Assembly: GCA_028023455.1 (NCBI GenBank)
Contig: JAQFVV010012397.1
Coordinates: forward strand, 1,108,501-1,172,500
Length of the DNA stretch: 64,000 nucleotides
Direction of reading: 5' to 3'
From: Epiperipatus broadwayi
Lineage: Eukaryota > Onychophora > Udeonychophora > Euonychophora > Peripatidae
Position 1 is the first letter of the stretch, and every line of letters begins with the position of its first letter. The position numbers were made by a program, and so were the translations under genes. Of the stretch, positions 47,940-64,000 are shown one piece after another. Under the pieces are notes generated by a model. That model was not told the DNA's origin, made no database searches, and saw only the letters and a list, made by a program, of their open reading frames with translations.

Positions 47940-49700
47940 TGCTGTGTATTCAAAATGCAAGCATTCCAAATACCAACAAACAAAATAATGAATAATAAGA
48001 ATAATGAACAGTCTGCTCCACTTGCAACACAAATATATATATAGAGTTCTATTTGCTTCATTTCCCTCAATGCACTTTAAGACTGGCTGCTTTCAAGATG
48101 GTTACCACTGGTCTTAGTTTCCCAAACACTTTAGCCCCTTTTTCAGTTCAGCTGCTTCCAAACACATGTGGCTTCATCATAGAGCACTAGTATGAGCTTC
48201 TTTTAGCTGCAATCACTTCCATCTCTCTGCAACAGTCCACTTGGTAAATTCACTGGAAAAACAACTCTTCATATCTAGCTGCTACCCAGATGATTTCCTC
48301 CGGGCCCAGTTTCCTAATTTTCACTGAACACTGCACTCTTACTGAAGTTACTGTTATTTACATCTCTCTCCAATATGAACCGGACTCTCTTGTTGCTTAC
48401 TCTATTTATAGTTTTTAATTACACAATTAATTACTTTCTGCCATGAATGGTAATGTTTTTAGATCTCTAACTAATTAATTGGTGTCTTATGAATTCATTT
48501 TCATATAAAGTAATTTATACTCTATTCCACTAATTAATTAGTCTTTTATCAAGAAATATAATCAGCAATTACTTCTTGGAATTTATCGATCACAATGTTC
48601 TTATCGCAATTAAAGTAAATTTATTAATTAAATTTAACATTTATCGGTTAGTGATCTAAAATATATTTCTCTAATATATTTTTTACTTTTCCTGGAGTGC
48701 ACAAACTTATACTAATGTAAATAGAAATATTTTTAGAAAATATAACATCTCCCCCAACTCCAAAAAGTTCCTTGTTGCAAACCCTTGCTGACTTGGGTGC
48801 TCCCCCTCCCCAACTTGAAGAAACACTTGATTTTTCCTGATCTTTCATTTTAGAAGTGTCCATAGTGACCTCACAAGCATGGTGGAACTCAATTTCTGAT
48901 AGTCACTGCTCAAGTGCTTTATTTACTAACTTTCATTGTGTTGAATCTTGTAGATTTGCAGCAATTTTTTTTAAAATTTCACTTCTGTTGTCTGCATGTT
49001 ATGTACTCACAGGTTCTATGGTTATTGCACCATTGTTTTACTAACCAGCATTACCATTTTCACCAAGTTTTACTCAACTGTGGCTAAACTTGTTGTATAT
49101 TCAAAACCTATTCGCTACTTACAGGTTAGAAATGTGACTGGACCAGCATGCTGTATATTTGAAATGCTTGCATTTTGAATACCAACGAACAAAATAATAA
49201 GAATAGCAAACAGTCTGCTTCACTTGCAAGACAAATATATATAGAGTTCTATTTGGTTCACTTCTTTTAATGTACTTTAAGACTGGATGCTTTCAAGATG
49301 GTTACCACTGGCCTTGGTTTCCCAAACACTTTGTCCCCTGGTCCAGTTCAGCTGCATATGAGCACATCTGGCTTTGTCATACAGCACTGCAACCATCACT
49401 ATGAGCTTCTTTTAGCTGCAATTACTTACATCTCTCTGCAACAGTCCACTTGGTAAATTTACTGGTAAATCAACTTTTCACATCTAGCTGCTATCCACAT
49501 GATTTCCACCAGCCCCAATTTTCCAAACTCTTTGAGCCTGTTTAGCTGCTGCCCATGAACACATTTTCAATGAGCACTGCACTCTCATTGAAGCTACTGT
49601 CAATTACATCTCTCTCCAACATGAACCAGAAAATGAACAATGCAGCTTATTGTTTATTTGTAGTTTTTAATTACTCACACAATTAATTCTTTCTTCCATT
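47940..49700 (-). mobile_element. Minus-strand LTR remnant with a very short interior
   Basis: 47940-48450 and 49149-49690 are direct copies at roughly 80-85%, each starting TGCTGT. On the minus strand TTGGGGGAGA (about 48748-48757) directly precedes TGTTATATTTTC, which gives a polypurine tract and a 3' LTR 47940-48747 of 808 bases. The right copy is the 5' LTR but loses similarity beyond about 49700. TGGTCCAGTCAC on the minus strand (near 49135-49146) would be the primer-like site. Only about 400 bases of interior remain, so it is a deletion derivative. Confidence 0.5.
48748..49148 (-). pseudogene. Interior fragment with a short ORF end
   Basis: On the minus strand an ATG at 48863 opens a short Ser/Lys/Gly-rich ORF that crosses the polypurine tract into the LTR. 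It may be the end of a lost gag or pol ORF; no family is recognisable. Confidence 0.25.
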
Positions 49701-51767
49701 TTGCTTCTTATGTAGTGAGAATATTTTTTGATTCATGATTCATTAAATTAAAGCATGAAAAACTAGATTACAATATTACATTTTAAAATACATAAAAAAG
49801 AATAGCATAATACATATTTTAAAATTTATTTCTGATACACTTTTATGAAAGCTTTTTATTTTTATTATATCTAAACAATAAAACAGCTATTAGTTATTTA
49901 TATTATGTAGATGCAATGAAATTAAATAAAAAAGTCGATAAAGAAACATAATGTGCAGTTGATTGCTAAAATTTTAATAATGTAAATAATTAAATTTTTT
50001 TTTCTGATAATGTAAAGGTATATTTTTGTGTTTATGATAAAAGCCACAAACATCTTGAATTTTGGAAAGAAATTGACATTATTAATTATAAATTGAGCAA
50101 ATGAATAATATTTTTAACATATGTTTAGTAATCTTGGATCATATAAAGTTGATTATTATCTGCATAATGCACAAAATCATTTTTATGTTTTTTTTTCTTC
50201 AAAATAATTTACAATTATAATTAAGTATTTTTTTCACAGCTGATAAAATTACCATCATTTTGAAAAAATTGTTATTATTAAGAAAAAAGTTTTAATTTTG
50301 TTTTAAAGGTTGTTGTGGCAAATAATTGATGGTAAATCAAAACAGTGGATTTATCTATAAAAAAAGCAAACCACTTTTATTGCACCTCATAAATATATAT
50401 GTAAAGAAATGTCTGAAACATTCTAGTTAGAAGAACAAATTTCATATCAATTGAGAAATAAATATATTGCAAATTAATTTTTTTAATTAACAAGTTTTTA
50501 ACTAGCAAAGCAGATTTTTCTCATTTTTGAGCTTAGTCAACAAATATTTAAATGATAAAATATATAACGTTATATGTGAATATATATGTGGAATTCAAGA
50601 TAAAGTGGTTATTAATATAATAATTGATGCACTGTCTAGGCATAGCAAAAGACAATAGATTTTGAAATGCTTTGGCTAAAGGAATGACTAAATGAATTAA
50701 TAAATGCATTGCAAATTAGTTTTTAAATTAACTTCACACATTTTTCTACATATTTATATCTGAGATCCAGTAAAAGATGGCTGCTCTTTTATTGCTAAAT
50801 TTATTATATTATGCTATGGGTACAGGACATATCAAATTATTAATAAAACAGTCATTTTAAGATTTAATCTGAAACTTTATATATGTACAGCATTATAATT
50901 GTTCAATATTATATATTTTATCATTTAAATATTTGTTGGCAAAGTTTAAAAATGTGAAAATTCTCTACTTTTTTAACTAAAACTGCAATCAGTTTAAAAA
51001 ACTAATTTGTAACATATTTTTTGATTTAAAACTCATGTTCTTGCCAAAAATGAAGATTACTACAATACAGATGTAAACACATTCTTATTTACATAAATCT
51101 ATTTCTAATTTTCACAGAAAAGTACATTTCCTACTCATTTTCAAACCCATGTTAAAGAATTTTAAAATAAGTATATAATCTTTCATGAAAGGTAGAATAG
51201 GCCTATATAAATATGCCTGTGTTTTCATCTGTATTGAAATGGCTTTTATTTTTGTTTGCAAACATGATAGATCTGTTAATCTCTCTTTCTCTCTCTCTCT
51301 ACATATATCTGGAACAGGTAATGCAAATAGTCATTTTGCATTCACTGACCAATCTAATATGTGAAGGCTGCTGAAATGTTTAGTTCATTGGTACACTGTA
51401 AATTACATATAATACTGGGAAAAAAATCTGTATTTCTTATATTATATATATAGGGGGAGAGGAGCAGAAAGCATAAAAACATTGAAAGTTTTAAAGATTA
51501 CATGTTTAAACTATCTCAAAAATTAATAATAAATAAATCAGGAAAAATAAACTTATATACCTTTTGCAAAGATAGCATATTACTAACAAACAAATGAAAT
51601 TGGATAGAAGAAGAGGAATCCCTCCAGCCAATAAAATTAACATGCATTGTTTTGCATTACCTAAAAAAAAGTATTTAATATTATTTTATTATACACTTAC
51701 TCACATATATTAAAAATTATGTAGTAGAGAAACAAATGTAAAACAATAGCAAACTCTCTATGTAATA
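49701..51767. other. AT-rich sequence, nothing recognised
   Basis: No repeats or coding signal found; a short CT run at 51283-51300. Confidence 0.5.
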
Positions 51768-52556
51768 GTGTCATCCAGTGTAAGCCATAGTAGTTAATGG
51801 GTGCTAGAAACTTTGTGCATAAAATCTCTATCAAGTGCTAACTTATTTAATATCCCTAGACTAGTTTCTAGCTTGTGGTTTTCATCAGTGAGGAGCCTTG
51901 GATCTGAGAGTACTGCATCTAGATTTTTTGGATCTATTACAACTCTTAACTATAAGGCTATAATCCCAAAATAAAAACACATTAATGTTTTCAAACCAAG
52001 CCAATTAGTTTCTATAGTGATACAGATCTGAATCCAGTTCAGTATTAATACATTTTTTTGGTTTTCTAATAACCATAGTCAAAATGATTCTGAGCAAGAT
52101 TGGTATAAAATCACTACAACATGTCATAGTCAACATTTCCTATACTTACACAAGCTGTTAAAACAATGCCAAATCTATGCAGTACTGCCTATGAAATTTT
52201 AGTAATTTTATAGCAATCCACCCATAAAATGATGGTGACTGGTTATTAGAGAACCAAAAACATCAAAATGAATAAATACTAAACAGAATTCAGATCTGTA
52301 TGACTATAAAAGCTAATTTGCTTGGATTGGGCTTATAGCTTTATATTTAACTAAATAGATAAAAGATGGTTACTGCAGAGTTGCATTAGATCCAAAGATC
52401 TACATGTAATACTCCTAGATCCAACAATCCTCATTGATGAAAGCCACAGGCTAGAAACTTGTCTTGGGATATTGGTTAAGTAGACATTAGATAGGGATTT
52501 TATGCTCAAACTATTTAGCATTCACTGATTACTATGGCTTACTCTGTATGGTGCAT
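51768..52556. mobile_element. Older fold-back element, arms ~390 bp
   Basis: 51768-52150 and 52170-52556 are inverted copies at roughly 75-80% with small indels. Examples: taagccatagta at 51781 against its complement ending near 52540, and the GTTTCTAGC-TGTGG stretch near 51866 against its complement near 52450. The symmetry centre is near 52160 and almost no spacer remains. No ORF. Confidence 0.75.
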
Positions 52557-55002
52557 GAAAAATGGTGATCATGTGATGTTTTAGAAATAAATGCAACCAA
52601 TCTAATTAATTCAGAGCATTTATGATATGAACTCACATTCTCATAAGCTAATTAATTAATCAAAAAAAAGTATTATCTTTTCATTATACATATTTTTTCA
52701 GAATAAATCTCTGACTATCAGGTGAGATAGAGGATTGGCCTGAATCTATTCATCAATAACAATTTCCTGATTTAGTATTCAATATTAAAGCTTGAATATA
52801 TAATTTCTATGAAATATTACCATTTGTGATAGGAAGACTTGAAAGTTTAAATCTTTAACTCATCTAAAAATCATAGATTTATTCTAAAAAAAATAGATGT
52901 ATAGTGAAAGAAATCAACTAGTGTCTTTTTCACTAGGTGTATATGTATAATGTATTTATACTGTTACAGTTGTGTTACATGGCCCACAATAACATGCACA
53001 GTGTATGTCACAAGTATAAAGTTGAAAGGAAATGTAGAAATAAACACAAACAAAAAATGTTGTAGTTATTGTCTACATTTCCCTGAAATAAAATCACAAA
53101 AAAGGGTTAAATATTTTTGAATATAAAATAAACTTTTAATATATATATAATTAAACATTTAAAAAGCTCTAATAAATATTTTTATTGAATTCTGATTTTG
53201 AAATTTAAAAAGTATATTTTATGATAACAGGTCTACAGATAATTGTTAAAATTTCTATTATCTATTTTTTTGAAATCTTTAATTAGTGCTTGTATACAGT
53301 TCACTATCTACTTAGACATTTTATCATAAATGTTACAGAAGCTTTTTAAAAAAAAAAAAAAAAAAAACTTGTATAACATTTATGGTTAAATGTCTTCTAT
53401 CTATTTGTAAATCATTTCTATCTATGTAGAACTCTTTGTAGGTCATACTTTTGATAAAACTTTAAAGTTACTTTTGAAAGGATTACAGAGATAAAAAAAC
53501 AGTGTTTAATTAACCTATTTTTGTCACCCAATCTAGCTATAAAAAGAGTTGATAAAAAGATTTAAAAAGTTGGCCAGCATAGTTTTTTCAGCTGCAGTAG
53601 TGGTTTTCCAGACTTAGAGCATGCCATAAAATAATTGAAGGCAGGACATTGGATTCAGCAGCAGCTACTAGTTCATAATGGTGGAGTTTAAATTCCCTTG
53701 GAGGGAAATGGATCAACTTCCAAAGTCATAGCTACAAATGTGTTCTAGAAGGTAGTTTGCTTGCCTGAAGTCTATCCAATCCTGGAAAGAAGAGATCATG
53801 GTATGTTAATAATTACCTGGACTATATATGTCCCAATGATGACACTTACCCAGGAATCCTATCAGCTTGTGGAAGAATTGGTATATATATTATAATGGTC
53901 ATATTTGTGCATTTACACAACAAAATCCAGAGTCCAGACAAATTACACCCAATCTGATCTAGATGAGGTGCCGAGACCTCCAATCTGACCATACTTCAAC
54001 TCATTTACCAGCACTCTGTGGTTTAAATCCCTATAAATGACATTTATGATATTACACTCAGTCTTGATTTCTTCAGTGAGCTGGCTCAAAAAAGAAACAT
54101 GAGACTCGGTGGAGAAAATTAATAATTATAATTAAAGATTAAATGAACTACTCAACCCCCTATGATATAACTAAGGTAATGCATAATGATAATAAAATGT
54201 TTGAGTGATTTGAAGTAGATTGAGAGAAATAACATTAAACAGATGATAATTTTAAATGTGTTTAATAAAATAATGATTAAATAATTAAAATAAGATGAAC
54301 AATTATTTAGCATTGGCTGAATATATTATGCATGCAGGCATTACAATAGTAATAAGGTAGACAATGATACAGTGGCATCATCTTGATATGCAATGCAATT
54401 TATATATTTATCTGCAGTCTATGACTCATGCCTAATATTATGATATGCCAAGCTATTCCTTAGGTTTGATACTGGTAAGTTAAACATTTACCAGGATGAT
54501 ACAGACATAGAGTGATAAGCTACCAATTTTAATATATTACCAACAAGCAATTAAATATGTTCAAAATACAGATTCATTAGGTAAAACCAGACCTCAAGTT
54601 CAGGCTAATACTGAAGTTTACTATTAAGGAGGGTGATGTGGTTACCATAGATTGATGTCAGACTGTGGTGCTAAAGTATTAAAATTACAGATCACAGTGT
54701 AAATGTGCAATTGCTCATGGGCTTCAGAACCTAGTACTCAATGTTCTTGGACTAAATGGCTTTCTGTTATTTTAAAGAACATCAGCTTGGGATGTTGGAT
54801 AGGCCTTGAAAACTGTTCTGGACCCTCATATTCCTGTTCTAAAAATATAACCATTTGAACTGTAAAATGGGTGGCTTGATACCATGAACCATCTTAAAGA
54901 GGAGCAGCAGGACATTAGTGCATGCTGTGTGCTTAATAAAGACACACCCATGTTGCTTAATCATAATACTAATACATAGTTAAAATAACTAAGTAATGCA
55001 CC

Positions 55003-55005
<3 letters not shown>
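52557..55005. other. Unique sequence, no gene recognised
   Basis: Slightly less AT-rich between 53570 and 54960, but no ORF, motif or repeat could be identified. An A-run (53348-53367) is present. Confidence 0.45.
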
Positions 55006-55041
<36 letters not shown>

Positions 55042-55058
55042 TTAGTCTGCTAAAACTA
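55006..55058. repeat. (TA)n tract followed by a 9-bp hairpin
   Basis: TA array 55006-55038, then TAGTTTTAG/tctg/CTAAAACTA (55037-55058). Confidence 0.8.
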
Positions 55059-56867
55059 ACTCAATCCGGCTCTTAAAATAGCATATATTAATTATGCTAA
55101 GAAAGGGCTAACTAAATATTAATCTAGTTTATATATATAGAATCTGCATATAACTATTTATTATCAAATTAGGGAGAAGAAACCATTTTTTGGTTTTACA
55201 ATATATATAAATATGCTTTGAAAATTACCTAACTAATTACTGTAACCATGATTTTAATTGATTAGGCAAACCTTAATGAACATACTAACAGATATTAAAA
55301 TAAATAAATATAGATAACAATGAGCACATAGATCTGTTGTTATCTCACAGAATAGATTTTTGAAGCAGCAATTCCTACCAACTAAAAAGCAATGATAATA
55401 TTACACTGAAGAGCTTTTAATTATCTCTCCAAAAGTTTATTAAATCAATCACTCACTGCTTTGAAACATTGGCATATCATAACATATATTATCTAAATAA
55501 AGTAAAAATAATTAAAACAGAAGTGAGAGGCCTGACTGCAATTTATAAAGATTTTAAATAATAACTGATTACAGTCAAAGGAATAGTTATTAATATACAG
55601 GCAAGTTTATGTTTACATTTAGATAGCTTTACTTTAAAAGGGTTTTAATTTAAATGACAATTTATAGTTTAAATGAATATTCATAATAGCTAGCTTAATA
55701 ATGGATGTATTTTTAAAGTAAATTTTATAGAGTTATGCAGTGAAAAAGCATTACCAATTTTCTTCTTGTAGCTGAGTCGTCCAGAATTTGAAAGTAGACA
55801 CTGGCACTTTCTCTTCATAGGTTGCTTGTTTGCAACATTCTTTCTTGGCAGCAGGTGGTAGATGGAATTCTCCATTCTGGTGGTAATGATGGTTACACTG
55901 TGGCAGCATGTAAGATGGATTTGCAGGTGATTGTTTTTCCATAGGAAGAAATGGCAAGTTGATGGCCTTTCTAGCTGCTCACTATGAAATTATGCTTCAT
56001 GCAGCAACACACTTGAATTATAGAACATATATTTTTACAGTGCCAAAATATAGGGTTTATATATAAATTTCTACCTCTGTATTACATTTGCCCACAAGCA
56101 AGATTCGCAGCTTAAAAATTCATTAACTTGTTTACAAGTTTAACTTAAAATTACAAAAATTAGCTTTTCTATTGTTAAATTTTCTAATCATACAATTTCA
56201 TCTTAGTTTAGCCAACTCAATCCCCTATGGAATAGAAAATAGTGCTGCATGATTGAGTTTGCTTTCACTAAGTTGTATATTAAAATTTGTTATTGTGAAT
56301 TTTACATTTAGCCAACATGTAATTTTATTGCAGGTGCATGATTTCGGTTAACAAGATTGATTTTTAAATTTAGAAATTAACAAATTATTACATAAACATT
56401 TCATTATATATGTATTCTGGTCTCAGGTGAAATTGTACTTATGTATGCAATCCTTAAGAAAAATAACAAAATAAACTTATGTGCCTAAATTCATAATAAT
56501 TAAAGATTTAAACATTTAAATATAAATATGCTGTAACATAGCTAAATCTATTACATATTACAGCTTGTACTGACATATATATGAATGTGCTGATACACAT
56601 AGTTGAAATAGATATACCTTTAAATAGATATACATATATATATAGGTATGCAGATGTACATGCACTTGATGGGGTTTAAAGCTAATACCAGTACTATTAT
56701 GGGATGGAGTCGGTGTAACAGGAAGTCTGAAGGAATATACAGTTTCAGAATGCTGCTGTGTCTATACACAAACAACTATATGGCATTCTATTTATTTAAA
56801 GTGCAATGTGTGGTTTCAAATAATTCATTTAAATGACATTTTTAAAAGAGATAGGTGCATGTAGAAT
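55059..56867. other. Unique sequence, no gene recognised
   Basis: Two overlapping minus ORFs near 55690-55957 are under 70 codons and lack motifs. Confidence 0.45.
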
Positions 56868-56952
56868 AATATTTTAAATCATTTATTGAAGAATAAAAAT
56901 CATTTAAAATCTATATTTTAAATTTGAAGACATAATTAGTTAAGAGTGATCT

Positions 56953-57005
<53 letters not shown>

Positions 57006-57064
57006 TTAAATCATTTGTTTGAAAAAGGGACATTTAAAATCAATATTTTAAATATAAAGACATT
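56868..57064. repeat. ~65-bp direct repeats on both sides of a TA array
   Basis: 56868-56935 and 57003-57064 both read attttaaatcattt...acatttaaaatc..atattttaaat..aagaca. The TA array is 56956-57002. Confidence 0.65.
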
Positions 57065-57339
57065 TATAAATTTTAATCAGCAGTGGCCTGTTTAGAGACC
57101 ATTGTAAACTGTCAAAGAATTGATAGTATTTTGTTTTTTAAAGAAAACTGTAATAAGTAAAGAAAAAACTTACTATTAAAGTAACAAATGAATTTTTATA
57201 TACTTTCAACAAAGATTTAATTCTGTAAAAACATTTTTAATAATCATTTTATTATTTTGGCAATATGTTATCAAATCATTTTTTTATTAAATGACCATTC
57301 AAATATGTTCAGTTCATATGATAGCACACATCTGTGTGG

Positions 57340-57373
<34 letters not shown>

Positions 57374-57707
57374 TTTAAGTAAACATAGTATAGGTAAATT
57401 TTAATCATTTATTGTATTTTTATATGACAATTCAAATATGTCCAGGTCTGTTTGCAGATATATATATTGTGCCAGGCATTATCAAATGGCCTTACACAAA
57501 GTCTGCTATAATGTAAAATTGTAGATATTAAGCACAATGAATATATAAATGTGCTATATTAATAATGGAAGCTGGGTCTAAGCATTAGAATACCCACACA
57601 CACAAATTTAAAATATTGTACACAAATACTCATATGATAAACTGATGTATTTTTAGTATTTTATTTTTATTGTTTTGTATATTTTCAGTATATATCAGTT
57701 TATGTAT

Positions 57708-57818
57708 TTTGCTTTTCTCTGAAAAATTCAAATAGAGAAAAGCAAACTTTATTAAACAAATGAATCAAATGTTGGAACATATTAGTAAAATAAATAATTA
57801 AAGCAATTGTTCCAACAT
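57708..57818. repeat. Two consecutive hairpins
   Basis: TTTGCTTTTCTCT (57708-57720) pairs perfectly with 57734-57746 across a 13-base loop. ATGTTGGAACA (57769-57779) pairs with 57808-57818 across 28 bases. Confidence 0.8.
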
Positions 57819-63245
<5,427 letters not shown>

Positions 63246-63263
63246 CAATATATATATATATAT

Positions 63264-64000
63264 GATAAACAAAAATGCAAGTTAAAAAACTTGCTAACGC
63301 TTGTATTTATGTCCACAGATGGCGTCCTACCAAAAACACCTATCAAGCGTATTTTCGTTTACATAAACGTCAGAGTAGTTAGTATTCACTATCTCTAACT
63401 ATAATTCCACTTTCAGATCATGATTTCAAGCTATTTGCTATCGTCAGTGAAAGACAGGAATAAAGAAACTAGATCTAAATACAAACTCTGAGCGTTTATG
63501 AAACAATTTCTATTCAGCTTGCAAGCGTGAATTTTTTAGACACATAATGTCTTCAAACTCAGCATAGCAAACCAGATAGCTATATAGGTCTGATCTCAGT
63601 TCAGCATCACCACATAGTAGAAGCCTCTGCAATCTATATCATTGCAAGAAAGACCTCAAAGGTACATTTATGATAAACAAAAATGCAAGTTAAAAAACTT
63701 GCTAACGCTTGTATTTATGTCCACAGATGGCGTCCTACCAAAAACACCTATCAAGCATATTTTCGTTTACATAAACGTCAGAGTAGTTAGTATTCACTAT
63801 CTCTAACTATAATTCCACTTTCAGATCATGATTTCAAGCTATTTGCTATCGTCAGTGAAAGACAGGAATAAAGAAACTAGATCTAAATACAAACTCTGAG
63901 CGTTTATGAAACAATTTCTATTCAGCTTGCAAGCGTGAATTTTTTAGACACATAATGTCTTCAAACTCAGCATAGCAAACCAGATAGCTATATGGGTCTG
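63264..64000. repeat. Satellite with 408-bp monomer, 1.8 copies in window
   Basis: The monomer starting gataaacaaaaatgcaag at 63264 restarts at 63672. The 329 bases of the second copy match the first with about two differences seen (aagcgtat/aagcatat, tataggtc/tatgggtc). The array begins right after a TA tract (63248-63262) and runs past the window end. No ORF. Near-identity means recent amplification. Confidence 0.9.

Noticed and set aside
63264-63700. CRISPR-like direct repeats
   Set aside because: Eukaryotic satellite with 408-bp monomers; no short repeat and spacer structure.

Overview
The window is AT-rich animal nuclear DNA, about 64 kb, and I find no credible host protein gene in it. 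Long (TA)n arrays, Ty3/Gypsy elements, a Penelope-like GIY-YIG fragment, fold-back elements, a tRNA-derived SINE and a young satellite together suggest an invertebrate. A mollusc or arthropod is plausible, but I cannot name the species. Nearly everything recognisable is mobile or repetitive DNA, so this is an intergenic or intronic transposon graveyard with one young element in it.

Layout. 1-1187: the 3' part of an LTR-like unit (TATA box plus initiator, then a hairpin directly before a TGGCGCC primer-binding-like site). 1188-10672: two long direct repeats of about 2.5 kb (LTRs) around a 4.3 kb interior. The interior holds a degenerate ~60-bp repeat leader, two long TA arrays and the broken remains of an unrecognised coiled-coil/lysine-rich protein gene, with a clear polypurine tract before the second LTR. 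10745-11588: 5'-truncated Penelope-like element inside inverted repeats. 11578-12760: long fold-back element. 14601-21634: old relative of the first LTR family, carrying a nested 2.2 kb inverted-repeat element full of a minisatellite with a short-short-long higher-order pattern. 23390-23516: tiny SINE with perfect target duplications. 23725-32350: young Ty3/Gypsy element on the minus strand (1.98 kb LTRs, tRNA-Lys1,2 primer site, gag-protease-RT-RNaseH-integrase), broken by two in-frame TGA codons and one frameshift in a G9 run. 32700-37662: old internally deleted Gypsy element on the plus strand. 39741-39846: near-perfect palindrome. 43270-43500: another hairpin/TGG module. 44318-47763: short non-autonomous LTR element. 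47940-49700: minus-strand LTR remnant. 51768-52556: second, older fold-back. 63264-64000: 408-bp satellite running off the end.

How parts work together. The intact-looking Gypsy has the usual parts list for one element but could not make a full polyprotein without bypassing its three lesions. The short LTR elements lack coding capacity and would need help in trans. Most LTR-like units start TGTAAC or TGTGAC directly beside a TA tract, which suggests either insertion preference for TA repeats or seeding of TA arrays by the elements.

The least familiar item is the 1188-10672 element. It has a gene for a protein with about five ~30-residue basic repeats, and its LTR ends in a hairpin abutting TGGYGCCCCGGG. 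That hairpin-TGG arrangement recurs at five places with different stem sequences. All identities and boundaries were judged by eye.
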